A stretch of 34,003 nt of DNA from Candidatus Shapirobacteria bacterium. GTDB taxonomy: Bacteria; Patescibacteriota; Microgenomatia; UBA12405. The stretch lies in the NCBI GenBank assembly GCA_017991615.1, contig JAGOQF010000008.1, positions 1-34,003 on the forward strand, given 5' to 3'. The position numbers and the translations under genes are program-made. Under the pieces are notes generated by a model. That model saw only the letters and a program-made list of their open reading frames with translations. It was not told the DNA's origin and ran no database searches. Positions 13,578-22,133 of this stretch are shown one piece after another; position 1 is the first letter of the stretch; the number at the start of each line of letters is the position of its first letter.

Positions 13578-15198
13578 AGGCATAAAAAGTAGAGATTTGA
13601 CCAATGGGACTTAGGGGGATAAATTGACTAAATTCAGATTTTTGATCGATCCCCTGCCGATAAATTTCTTCTTGAGAAAAGATACCCATGGTGCCGGGAT
13701 TAGATTTGATAAATTCAAAACTGGGGGTGGAAAATTTGATGTTATCAATAGACTCAACTTTGCCGGTATCTAGAAAAGCTTCAGTCAGATGAGCTTTTTG
13801 TTGGTAATTTGTCGGTGAATAATGAGAATAAAAAAGGTAGAAAATATAGGGTTGACCATAAAAATCACTAAAGATAATTTGGTTATATTTTGACTGAGAA
13901 TTAATAACATAAGAAATGGCTTGTTTGTAACCATAAAGAAAATCATATGGTGATTTTTGGACCATATGGTTAAGATAAAGATCGCTGTAGTAAATGAAGG
14001 AAATAAGATAAACAAAAATTGTAAAAGTTAAGATCAGTTTTGAGGGGTATTTTTTTAGAAAGGCAAAAATCCCTAAGGAAATAAAATAAACCAAGGGGAT
14101 GGAAAGCGACATAGCTCGGACTGACTGGACTGAATCGCGAGTAAGAGCGGAAGGAATAGGAGCGACCAACAACCAAAGAAGAAAAAATAAATTTATGGGA
14201 GCGATTTGGGAGCGACTAAAACCAAAAACTAAACCGATAATGAGGAAAATTAAACTAGGATATAAAATAACACCGATGTAAGGAGCAGAGTGGCGCGGGT
14301 TTTGCCAATCACCTTCGAAGGCCAAGAATCGAGGTGAGAAATGGTTAAAATATCGGGAAAGAAAATTTCTAATAAAAAATGATGGCTGACTGTGAAAGAG
14401 TTGATAATCGAAGCGGTTGGTTTCGTTGATGATAGTTTCGGTTTCAGCTGGAGACCGAGGGTAGGAAAAGAGACTGACAACTTGAAGACGATTGGCGTTA
14501 CTATTGAAAAATAAGCCGTAAGCTACCGGTAGAGTCATAATACCTAAAGGGATAATAAAACTGAATAAAAGTTTTTTGAATTGAAGAGATTTGAAATTTA
14601 AAATAAACAAAATAATGATTAGAAATAAACTAATCATTTTGCCGGCTTGGTAAGTAAAAAGAGATAAACCAAAAATAATGGCGGAGAAAAGGAGATATTT
14701 TGATTGTTGGTGGTTTGTATATTTGTAAAAGAAATATGAGGCTAAAATAAGTTCAAAGGTGAGAATATTGGTTTCCCAAGCTCCCCGACTAAAATGGATA
14801 TTGTAGGGATTGAAGGCACAAACCAAGGCGGCGATATAGGCAATTTTTTTTGATTTAGGAGAAATTTCTATGATTAAAAGAAAAAGTAGAATTGGCGATA
14901 GAGCGCCTAGGATAATTGAGGGAAGTCTGACGGAAATTTCATTGAGACCGAATATGGTTACAAAAGGAACAGCCAGATAAACATAGAGTCCGGGTTTATA
15001 GTCGCCAAAGGATTTGAAAATAAGTGGCATAAATTGACCATATTCATCTCTGAGGGTTTGAGAAATAGAATAAGCGTTGTAGCCGAGAGCGGCTTCATCC
15101 CAGAGGAGAGGGGTTTTTTGCCAAAAGACAAATCGGATTAAAAAACTAACAATAAAGATTGAAAATAAAAATAATTTGGATGAAGTTGATTTAGTCAT
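13564..15198 (-). CDS. GT-C membrane glycosyltransferase, tandem paralog 2
   Basis: 544-aa polytopic protein of the same subfamily as its neighbours. The first loop carries L-W-D-E-A-A-L-G-Y-N-A-Y-S (32-44; D34, E35), then L-R-D-E-Y-G (49-54) and S-F-G-D-Y-K-P-G (63-70). A mid-protein loop reads A-P-I-P-S-A-L-T-R-D-S-V-Q-S-V-R, the P-x-x-S-A-[LI]-T-x-x-x-x-x-x-x-R signature of this group. The C-terminal outer region has Y-G-Y-K-Q and F-Y-G-Q-P-Y-I-F-Y-L-F-Y. The closest relative by eye is paralog 1. Its ATG overlaps the TGA of paralog 3 by 4 bp (ATGA). Donor probably polyprenyl-P-linked; acceptor unknown. Confidence 0.8.
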   Translation of the reverse strand: MTKSTSSKLFLFSIFIVSFLIRFVFWQKTPLLWDEAALGYNAYSISQTLRDEYGQFMPLIFKSFGDYKPGLYVYLAVPFVTIFGLNEISVRLPSIILGALSPILLFLLIIEISPKSKKIAYIAALVCAFNPYNIHFSRGAWETNILTFELILASYFFYKYTNHQQSKYLLFSAIIFGLSLFTYQAGKMISLFLIIILFILNFKSLQFKKLLFSFIIPLGIMTLPVAYGLFFNSNANRLQVVSLFSYPRSPAETETIINETNRFDYQLFHSQPSFFIRNFLSRYFNHFSPRFLAFEGDWQNPRHSAPYIGVILYPSLIFLIIGLVFGFSRSQIAPINLFFLLWLLVAPIPSALTRDSVQSVRAMSLSIPLVYFISLGIFAFLKKYPSKLILTFTIFVYLISFIYYSDLYLNHMVQKSPYDFLYGYKQAISYVINSQSKYNQIIFSDFYGQPYIFYLFYSHYSPTNYQQKAHLTEAFLDTGKVESIDNIKFSTPSFEFIKSNPGTMGIFSQEEIYRQGIDQKSEFSQFIPLSPIGQISTFYAYENP

Positions 15199-16784
15199 GG
15201 TTTATTTTTAAGAATTTCAAAAACCGGAGAACCGTCTGGATAGTAAACAGTGGTCAAGAGTTGAGTGTTATGTTGATTATAATTGTGGGGAGAAGTAATT
15301 AAAAGAATTTTTTGATTTGAAGGTAAAGATTGGATGACAGTTAAAATATCCCAATCGTTGATAAATCGAAATTTATCAAACTTATCGACCCAATACCAGT
15401 TGGCGTGGTAATCCCAAACTTTGGTAGGATCGGTGTGGTATTGATGTGGCGACCAGGGCCAATAAAAAAGGAAAAATTCATGGGGTTCACCATATTTTTT
15501 GGTAATTAAAATTTGATCATAATCGGAATAGACCGATTTGACATAGTTGACGACTTGTTGATAGCCATACTGCCATGAGGAGGCATAAGTTTGACTGTAG
15601 GTAATGTATTTGGGCCAGAATTGGATTTGACTGATAATTAGGACAACAATTAGATAGACGGCAGACAGTTTAGGTTGAAAACGATTGAGGTAAGTAAAGC
15701 CAATGGCAGTGATAATAATGACAATGGGGATAAAAATAATACTTCTAAGGACGTGGGGAGCATCGCGGGTGATGGCTGAAGGCAAAGGGGCAACTAACAA
15801 CCAAAAAAAGAGTAATTGGTATTGAGGATTTTTTTTGAAATGTTTTAGGAGATAAACTAAACCTAGGATTAAAAATGGAATCAATAGAGGTGAGAGAAGG
15901 TAAAAATGAGGAATATTAAATTGATAATGAGAACCACCGTGAAAGAAAAGATAAAGAGGATTAAAGTGACTAAGATAATTTTTGCCGGTTTGATAGATAA
16001 AAAAAGTAAGTTTGTTGACTAAAATTCGGGGGTAGGTTTGTCGAAGTTCGTTGATGCGGTTGACAGAACCGCTGTCTAGTAAAGATACCCATTGATAACG
16101 AGCCTGACCGGACTGGTTTAACATTTGCCAAGCGGTCAAGATGATAAAAATTAAAAATGGTAAAAAATGAAGTAAATTTTTTTTGAGGGGATATTTATTT
16201 TTGACCAGAAAATAAATCAAGGAAATAATAAAAAAAGGTAAAAGAGCTCGACTGCTATTGTAAGTAAAAAGGCTTAAACCATAAATGAAGCTGCTAAAAG
16301 AATATTTTTTGGTAATTAAAAAATAAAGGCTGAGACAAAAAAGAAAAGCAAACAGATTGGCTTCCAAGGCAATCCGAGATAAAAATAAAGTGCCGGGAGA
16401 GAACAAACAAATAAGGGCGGCAAACAAGGGTATTTTGGTATCTTTGGGTAAGATTTTGCCAACAATTAGATAAATTAAAACCGGAAGAAGAGAGCCGGCA
16501 ACAATGGAAACCAATCTGACGGAAAATGGAGTTAGTCCAAAAATAAGAACTGAAGGAATGGTTAAATAAATATAAAGAGGCAGTTTGTAATCACCATAGG
16601 CTCTGAAAATCAGAGGCAAAAAACTCCCCCACTCATCTCGACCGGTTTTAAGGAGAGAATAAGCGTTGTAACCATGAGAAACTTCGTCCCAATTGAGACT
16701 GGGAGGAAACTTATCGATATAAATTGATCTGAGAATAAAACCAAAAATAAAGATAAGAATTAATACTAATTTACGGGGCTTCAT
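15195..16784 (-). CDS. GT-C membrane glycosyltransferase, tandem paralog 3
   Basis: 529-aa polytopic GT-C protein. Residues 32-43 read W-D-E-V-S-H-G-Y-N-A-Y-S (catalytic-type D33, E34), with T-G-R-D-E-W-G (47-53) and A-Y-G-D-Y-K-L-P (62-69) following. The mid-protein signature is A-P-L-P-S-A-I-T-R-D-A-P-H-V-L-R. The C-terminal soluble part contains Y-G-Y-Q-Q-V-V-N-Y-V and K-Y-G-E-P-H-E-F-F-L-F-Y. The acidic and aromatic motifs match paralogs 1 and 2, while many other positions differ, suggesting different donor or acceptor sugars. It is coupled to paralog 2 by an ATGA overlap and to paralog 4 by a 14-bp overlap. Confidence 0.8.
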   Translation of the reverse strand: MKPRKLVLILIFIFGFILRSIYIDKFPPSLNWDEVSHGYNAYSLLKTGRDEWGSFLPLIFRAYGDYKLPLYIYLTIPSVLIFGLTPFSVRLVSIVAGSLLPVLIYLIVGKILPKDTKIPLFAALICLFSPGTLFLSRIALEANLFAFLFCLSLYFLITKKYSFSSFIYGLSLFTYNSSRALLPFFIISLIYFLVKNKYPLKKNLLHFLPFLIFIILTAWQMLNQSGQARYQWVSLLDSGSVNRINELRQTYPRILVNKLTFFIYQTGKNYLSHFNPLYLFFHGGSHYQFNIPHFYLLSPLLIPFLILGLVYLLKHFKKNPQYQLLFFWLLVAPLPSAITRDAPHVLRSIIFIPIVIIITAIGFTYLNRFQPKLSAVYLIVVLIISQIQFWPKYITYSQTYASSWQYGYQQVVNYVKSVYSDYDQILITKKYGEPHEFFLFYWPWSPHQYHTDPTKVWDYHANWYWVDKFDKFRFINDWDILTVIQSLPSNQKILLITSPHNYNQHNTQLLTTVYYPDGSPVFEILKNKP

Positions 16785-18435
16785 ATTTGGTGTGGTAAAT
16801 ATAAATAGCCGGTTCTTGCTTGGAGTGATTGGGGTAATAAATTATATGATCCGGTTTGATATTTCTAAATTCTTCTGGGCGACCAACGATAATAGTATTG
16901 GGAATTTGACTGTCACTGGGAATATTGATTTCTTTAAAAATAAATTTGCCTAGTTTATATTCACCCAATTGATCTAAAAACATAAGATTTTTAATTTCGT
17001 AATCAAGCCAATTGGTAGATTCTGATTGGGTAATCTTGGGATTGATTTGATTAAAAAAGGTAACATAGGCTTGAGGTTCGGAAAGTTTTCGAGAATAGAT
17101 GATTTTGTCTGCGGAGTGTTGGCGGAGGTAATCGTTGGCTTGTTGATGACCATAAAGCATACCGTGAGCCAAGATTTGATTGGATTGATAAAAATATCTG
17201 GTTAAGAAAGTACCGGTAGTCAGTCCAAAAATTGCAGTTAGGATTAAAAGGGCACTTTTTGAGAATTTTGATGGAATTTTGGTAAAAAATAAACCCAAGC
17301 CGGCGGCTGAAAAAATTTGAATAAAAGGCATCATCAGAGAAACTCTGTTGGCAGAATATTGACCTTTGGCAACAGCGCCGATGGTTGGGGGAATGAGAAA
17401 AATAACCAGCAACAGCAGAAGGGGTTTAAATGAGACGGATTTTGGGGAGGATTTGAGAAGATAAATGATACTCAACACCATACCGAGGGTAGGGATAATA
17501 CCTAAAACTCCATAACCGGGAATCATGCCATAGGTGGTCTCGCCGGCGCCATTGGTGACCAAAAATTGAGGCGAAAGATAGGAAAAATAATTGTGAACAA
17601 AAGTTTCGAATAAATAAGTGATTTTGTTGTAAAAAATTCTGGAGAGATGCGGTTGAAGACCGTTTTGGCGAATTTCATATTGACTATTGGAGACAGATTG
17701 CCATTTGTCGGTGGGGTTAAAAATAGCAATATCGCCAGTTCGAGCTGATTTGATTTGACTATTGAGGTAAAAATTAAACAAAAAGAAACTACCAAAAACG
17801 ATTATGAGACCAATAAAATATTTTTGTTGTTTATAAATAGTAAAATAGATTGTTAATATCAGGATTAATAAAGGAGTGAATATTTTGGCGGAGTGATAGG
17901 TAAATAAACTTAAACCAAATAAAGCAACAGAAGTTAAAAATAGAAAAAATTGTTTGTCTTTGACGGATTTGATAAATAAAAAAACAGCCAAGCTGATAAT
18001 AAAAACAACCAAATTGGCTTCTAGGGCAATGCGGGACATAGGTAAGCTCCAAGGAGAAACACTCATAAACAGGCTACTGAGAAGTGAAATAAGAGTGTTG
18101 TCAAATAATTGTTGGGCAATAAGATAGGTGATTAAAACAGTGGCAATACCAAAAATGGCATTGGGGAGTCGGACGGCAAACGGAGTCAGACCGAAAATTT
18201 TGATGCTGGGAATCATCAGCAAGGTTTGAAGTGGGGGTTTGTAGTCACCAAAAGATCGGAGATTTAGCCAATTTTGACTCCCCCATTCGTCTCGACCGGT
18301 TTGAATAATTGAATAGGCAGTATAGCCTTGAGCCAATTCATCGGGAGTATAAGAATTGGGAAGAGAACCTAACTTATATAATCTTAAAAAGGCGGCTAAG
18401 ATTAGAATTATGGCTAAAAAAAACTTGTTTTTCAT
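16771..18435 (-). CDS. GT-C membrane glycosyltransferase, tandem paralog 4
   Basis: 554-aa polytopic protein. Motif series: T-P-D-E-L-A-Q-G-Y-T-A-Y-S (30-42; D32, E33), T-G-R-D-E-W-G (46-52) and S-F-G-D-Y-K-P-P-L (61-69). The mid loop is altered to P-P-T-I-G-A-V-A-K-G-Q-Y-S-A-N-R, lacking the S-A-[LI]-T-R-D of paralogs 2 and 3, so it is more divergent there. The C-terminal domain has Y-G-H-Q-Q-A-N-D-Y-L. Overlap with paralog 5 is 4 bp (ATGA). Same inferred role as its neighbours, probably with changed specificity. Confidence 0.8.
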   Translation of the reverse strand: MKNKFFLAIILILAAFLRLYKLGSLPNSYTPDELAQGYTAYSIIQTGRDEWGSQNWLNLRSFGDYKPPLQTLLMIPSIKIFGLTPFAVRLPNAIFGIATVLITYLIAQQLFDNTLISLLSSLFMSVSPWSLPMSRIALEANLVVFIISLAVFLFIKSVKDKQFFLFLTSVALFGLSLFTYHSAKIFTPLLILILTIYFTIYKQQKYFIGLIIVFGSFFLFNFYLNSQIKSARTGDIAIFNPTDKWQSVSNSQYEIRQNGLQPHLSRIFYNKITYLFETFVHNYFSYLSPQFLVTNGAGETTYGMIPGYGVLGIIPTLGMVLSIIYLLKSSPKSVSFKPLLLLLVIFLIPPTIGAVAKGQYSANRVSLMMPFIQIFSAAGLGLFFTKIPSKFSKSALLILTAIFGLTTGTFLTRYFYQSNQILAHGMLYGHQQANDYLRQHSADKIIYSRKLSEPQAYVTFFNQINPKITQSESTNWLDYEIKNLMFLDQLGEYKLGKFIFKEINIPSDSQIPNTIIVGRPEEFRNIKPDHIIYYPNHSKQEPAIYIYHTKYEAP

Positions 18436-20084
18436 ATTTTTTGGATGATTTGAGCCAAAATGGTATGGTTGGGGTTGTAAACGGTTTTGACGGTGGTAAA
18501 GCCGGAAACCGGTTGTTGAGAAAGATCCATATCACCGGGAATATCTTTGCCTTGAAATAGAACAAAAACATTCTGGCTTTGAGCGTTGGTTTTAATGTCA
18601 TTAAGATGATCTGGGGATGACCAGTCGTTGATAAAAGTAATTTGATGATTTAAGTTAAATTGAGGACCGTTATCAACCACTTGGTCATTTATAAATTTTT
18701 GAGGTGGATATTTTTGATAAAAAAGATAAGGCAGAAGTGAATTGTATTTAGCATTGCTGATGTAAAGATGATTAAAGTCTTTGGGAATATTTTCAAATAT
18801 TTGCTGATAGCCATAATTCCAATTTTCAAATGAATCTTTGGGATAATGAACAAAATATTCGTGAGCAAAAGCAGCAATTTGGAAGATTAAAATAGCAGTT
18901 AAAGGTAAATAAAGAACAGGAGATATTTTTGATTGAAATAATTTAACAATACCTAAGGCAATAAAATAAGCTAAAGGAATTACCATTAAAAATAGTCTGG
19001 TGGCATGAGTGCCGCCATTGGTGGTTAAACTTGAGGGCAAAGGGGAAAGAAGCAGCCAAAACAACATTAAATTGTTTAAAGAGTTTTTGAAATCGAGACC
19101 AAAGAATCCAAAAATTAAAAACGGCAAAAAAACAATAAAAATTTGACCAAAACCAGGAATAGAGTGGCGAACATTAAGGGTATCTCCGGTTAAAAATAAA
19201 AAATCAAGAGAAAAAGATTTGATGTAATTTCTTGAAATTTCGGCTAAATATTTTTGAGGTTTATTATGAAAAACAGATTCAAGTTGAGGATTGGCGGCAG
19301 AAAAAGTGGTTCGTTTGATAACAATTTGATCAATTATTTGAGGGTTGTTAATAACACTGAGAGAAGAAAACCTAGTGGCGGCTTGACCATAAAGAATTTC
19401 TTTGATAAGGGGTAAAATAAACAACAAAGTCAAACCTGAAGCGGTTAGAAATAATGTTGGTTTAAGTTTGGTTTTAATGGTTTTGAAGTTGGTAAAAATC
19501 AAAAAAATAACCAAGAGAGGGACAAATATATTAGCGGTATTGTAGGTATAAAAACTGAGGCCGAAAAATATAATTGAAAGATATAAAAATTTATTTTTGA
19601 GATAGCGGACAAATAAATAAAAAAAGTAGGTGCCAGCTAAAATCAAACTAATTAACAAGGTAACTTCGAAAGCGGCGCGGCTATAGTGAAAATGCCAAGG
19701 CATCAGGCTTAAAACGGTGGCAGAAATCAAGGATAGCGGTTGAGATTTGGAAAGAAGCAAAACCAGTTTGTAAATCAAATAGATACTAAGAACACCAAAC
19801 AGGACCGGAGCTAGACGAACTCCAACTTGATTGAGACCAAAAAGGCTAACAAAAGGAACGACGGTATAGATTAGAAACGGAGCTCTGGATTCGGCCAAAG
19901 ATTGGATATAAAACGGTAAAAAATTACCTTTGTAATCACAACCGGTTTGAGATAAAGAATAAGCTTGGTAACCGACATCAATTTCATCACCAAATAAACT
20001 GAGATTGTCCAGTCGCCAAACTCTAACTAAAAAAGATAAAATTATAAGAATAATTATTCCCCAAGAAGCTGGTTTAAGTGTCAC
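18432..20084 (-). CDS. GT-C membrane glycosyltransferase, tandem paralog 5 (divergent motifs)
   Basis: 550-aa polytopic protein, first of the tandem series to be translated. It starts at GTG (20084); no ATG is available before the first membrane span (~8-22). F-G-D-E-I-D-V-G-Y-Q-A-Y-S (31-43; D33, E34) is conserved, but the next motif is T-G-C-D-Y-K-G (47-53) instead of T-G-R-D-E-W-G, and F-G-D-Y-K-P has become L-A-E-S-R-A-P (63-69). The mid loop S-P-L-P-S-S-L-T-T-N-G-G-T-H-A-T-R keeps the signature. The catalytic pair is therefore retained while the flanking pocket changes, suggesting a different sugar or acceptor. It overlaps the Gpi18-like gene by 11 bp. Confidence 0.8.
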   Translation of the reverse strand: MTLKPASWGIIILIILSFLVRVWRLDNLSLFGDEIDVGYQAYSLSQTGCDYKGNFLPFYIQSLAESRAPFLIYTVVPFVSLFGLNQVGVRLAPVLFGVLSIYLIYKLVLLLSKSQPLSLISATVLSLMPWHFHYSRAAFEVTLLISLILAGTYFFYLFVRYLKNKFLYLSIIFFGLSFYTYNTANIFVPLLVIFLIFTNFKTIKTKLKPTLFLTASGLTLLFILPLIKEILYGQAATRFSSLSVINNPQIIDQIVIKRTTFSAANPQLESVFHNKPQKYLAEISRNYIKSFSLDFLFLTGDTLNVRHSIPGFGQIFIVFLPFLIFGFFGLDFKNSLNNLMLFWLLLSPLPSSLTTNGGTHATRLFLMVIPLAYFIALGIVKLFQSKISPVLYLPLTAILIFQIAAFAHEYFVHYPKDSFENWNYGYQQIFENIPKDFNHLYISNAKYNSLLPYLFYQKYPPQKFINDQVVDNGPQFNLNHQITFINDWSSPDHLNDIKTNAQSQNVFVLFQGKDIPGDMDLSQQPVSGFTTVKTVYNPNHTILAQIIQKI

Positions 20085-21360
20085 TTTTTAGATATTTAAC
20101 AAAATAATCCAGACAGATTATTAATAGTATAAACGATAACAGTCGACAAGTAAGGAAGTTGAAGCCAATAAGGAAGGATTTGAGCGGGGAAATTAGTGGA
20201 TAAAACCAAAGATTGTAAAGATTTAAGAAATGAATAAGCGACAAAACCAAAAGATGTTTAAAATTGAAATTTGATTTGGGGAGAAAGATAAGCATAATTA
20301 GCAGTGGAAAAACCGGATAAAGATAACGTTCGTGCATATTGGTTAGAAAGATAAAACTACCAAAGGCGGATAACATTAGAGCATAAGAAAGATTGGTTAG
20401 AGTTAGCTTGGATTTAATAAATTTAAGCCAAATTGGAAGTAAAAATAACAAATAAAGCAGTCGACCCCACCATTGGTAGGTAAGACCGGCAAATTTAGTA
20501 AATTCTGATAAGGATAAATTTATACCAAACAGACCAGCCCAGAGATTAAAGGCGTTACCATTGAGCATACTCCCCTGCCGGACTAAAACTCGGTTGGTAT
20601 ACATATACCAGAGCCATTGGAAGGGATTTTTATCACCAAAAGTGAAAGGGATGGCTAAAAGAAAAATAGCAAGAGTAAAAATAAGCGTTGGGGCGATGAA
20701 TTTTTTCCAATCAGAAATTCTTTTGAGAAATAAAAGCCCAAAAATAGGCAAGTAAATAATCAAGGATAATTTAAATAAGAATCCGGAAAGGAAAAGAAAA
20801 ACTCCAGAAAAATATTTTTTTTGATAAACAAGATAAATACCGGCAAGAGCCAAAAGATTTATAAGAGAATCAGTTTGGCCCCAAATAGCGGAATTGTAGA
20901 TCAAGACAGGATTAAATAAAAACAAAATAGTGGCAAGAAGAGCTTTTTGGGGTCGATATTTTTGGATGATTTTGTAAATCAAATAACCAAGACCAATATC
21001 AGCGAGAATAAAAGGCAGTTTGACTAACCAAGGGTGAAGGTTGGTTTCTAAAATGGGAACAATAAAAGATGGAAAAATAGGAATAGTGTGGTTGAGGAAA
21101 AGAATAAAATTGAAAAGGAATTTATGAATAACGGCGATGAGAGCAAACAAAAGAATAGATCCAAAAGGTTGATTGGGCCAAGAAACTCCCCAAATACTGT
21201 GTTCATAAAAATCACGGGAACCATAAATTAGAAAACGATTACCCCAGTCGGTATGATTGGGAAGGTCGGGGTGCCAACCGGAGATGAGAACCAAAATCAA
21301 TCTTAAGCCAAAAGCCAGCCAAAGAATGGTTTTTAGATTGATTTTTGAAGTTTTTGCCAT
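20074..21360 (-). CDS. Gpi18/ALG6-like GT-C mannosyl/glucosyltransferase
   Basis: 428-aa polytopic protein of the Gpi18/PIG-M/ALG6-related GT-C group (distinct from the five paralogs beside it). The first outer loop has H-P-D-L-P-N-H-T-D-W (30-39). The hallmark N-S-A-I-W-G-Q-T-D-S (156-165) follows a run of membrane spans, and N-M-H-E-R-Y-L-Y-P lies near residue 325. Both motifs are characteristic of bacterial Gpi18-like mannosyltransferases. The start is the ATG at 21360; an in-frame TTG five codons upstream is less likely. It overlaps the preceding GT2 by 28 bp. Expected donor: polyprenyl-P-hexose. Confidence 0.8.
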   Translation of the reverse strand: MAKTSKINLKTILWLAFGLRLILVLISGWHPDLPNHTDWGNRFLIYGSRDFYEHSIWGVSWPNQPFGSILLFALIAVIHKFLFNFILFLNHTIPIFPSFIVPILETNLHPWLVKLPFILADIGLGYLIYKIIQKYRPQKALLATILFLFNPVLIYNSAIWGQTDSLINLLALAGIYLVYQKKYFSGVFLFLSGFLFKLSLIIYLPIFGLLFLKRISDWKKFIAPTLIFTLAIFLLAIPFTFGDKNPFQWLWYMYTNRVLVRQGSMLNGNAFNLWAGLFGINLSLSEFTKFAGLTYQWWGRLLYLLFLLPIWLKFIKSKLTLTNLSYALMLSAFGSFIFLTNMHERYLYPVFPLLIMLIFLPKSNFNFKHLLVLSLIHFLNLYNLWFYPLISPLKSFLIGFNFLTCRLLSFILLIICLDYFVKYLKSDT

Positions 21361-22133
21361 TTTTGTCCTGACCAAATTATAAAATTTATAAGGTAATGTT
21401 TAAAGCAACCATGAAATTTAATACTGCTGGGGATAAGACGACGCCATTGATGTTGAGAATCGGCAAGATTTTGACCACTAAAACCATGACGATGAATAAC
21501 TCGACAGTTGGGATAATAATAAACCTGTTTGCTGGCGCGCCGGACAGCGCGACAAAGATCCAAATCCTCATAATAAAAGAAATATTTTTGATTCCAGCCG
21601 CCGATTTGATTGAAAAGAGATTTGGAAATTAGCAGAGCGCCACCGGAGATATATTTAACCGGTAAAGGAGAAGTAGATGATGGTAGATATTTGGAATAAG
21701 TGTTTTGACCCAACCAAAATTCTTTGAAAGCATTGACGATGGTTTGGGGTGGAAAAACTGAAGCCTGAGGAGTAAGATCGGGATTTAAAAATTTGGGGCC
21801 GATGCAACCAATGTGGAGATTTGATTGAAGATAGTCAACCATATCAATAAGACTTGAATCGACAAGTTCCATATCGGAATTTAAAAATAGAAAATAATTG
21901 CCTTTGGCCACTTTGGCGCCTTGATTGTTGGCAACAGCAAAGCCTAAATTTTGTTTATTTTTGATAAGGCGAACACCGGTTTTTCCGAGAGATTTGACAG
22001 TGTCATCAATGGAACCATTGTCGATAACAATAATTTCGTAGGAATAGTTTTTAAGATGTTTTTTGATAGTTTTGACACACTTGAGGGTGACTTTGGCAGT
22101 ATTCCAGGTGGGGATGATGATAGAAAGATTCAT
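21333..22133 (-). CDS. Rhamnosyltransferase-like GT2 (WbbL type)
   Basis: 266-aa GT-A enzyme of the branch containing WbbL-type rhamnosyltransferases. Motifs: S-I-I-I-P-T-W-N (4-11), V-I-D-N-G-S-I-D-D (36-44), N-L-G-F-A-V-A-N-N (62-70), N-S-D-M-E (85-89) as the metal site, a G-G-A-L-L element near 156 and Y-Y-E-D-L-D-L-C (~177-184), which holds the likely catalytic base. It has no strong membrane segments. Its ATG overlaps the TGA of the YfhO-like gene by 4 bp. The true sugar may not be rhamnose, since this branch is broad. Confidence 0.83.
   Translation of the reverse strand: MNLSIIIPTWNTAKVTLKCVKTIKKHLKNYSYEIIVIDNGSIDDTVKSLGKTGVRLIKNKQNLGFAVANNQGAKVAKGNYFLFLNSDMELVDSSLIDMVDYLQSNLHIGCIGPKFLNPDLTPQASVFPPQTIVNAFKEFWLGQNTYSKYLPSSTSPLPVKYISGGALLISKSLFNQIGGWNQKYFFYYEDLDLCRAVRRASKQVYYYPNCRVIHRHGFSGQNLADSQHQWRRLIPSSIKFHGCFKHYLINFIIWSGQKWQKLQKSI

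Noticed and set aside
14121-14139. Direct repeat GGACTGACT / GGACTGAAT
   Set aside because: A 9-bp in-frame repeat encoding an S-V-x pair in GT-C paralog 2; too short and frame-neutral to read as anything but coding coincidence.
21537-21552. GC-rich palindromic patch (GGCGCGCC)
   Set aside because: Lies inside GT2 coding sequence encoding Arg/Ala residues; no hairpin with T-run or other regulatory sign.
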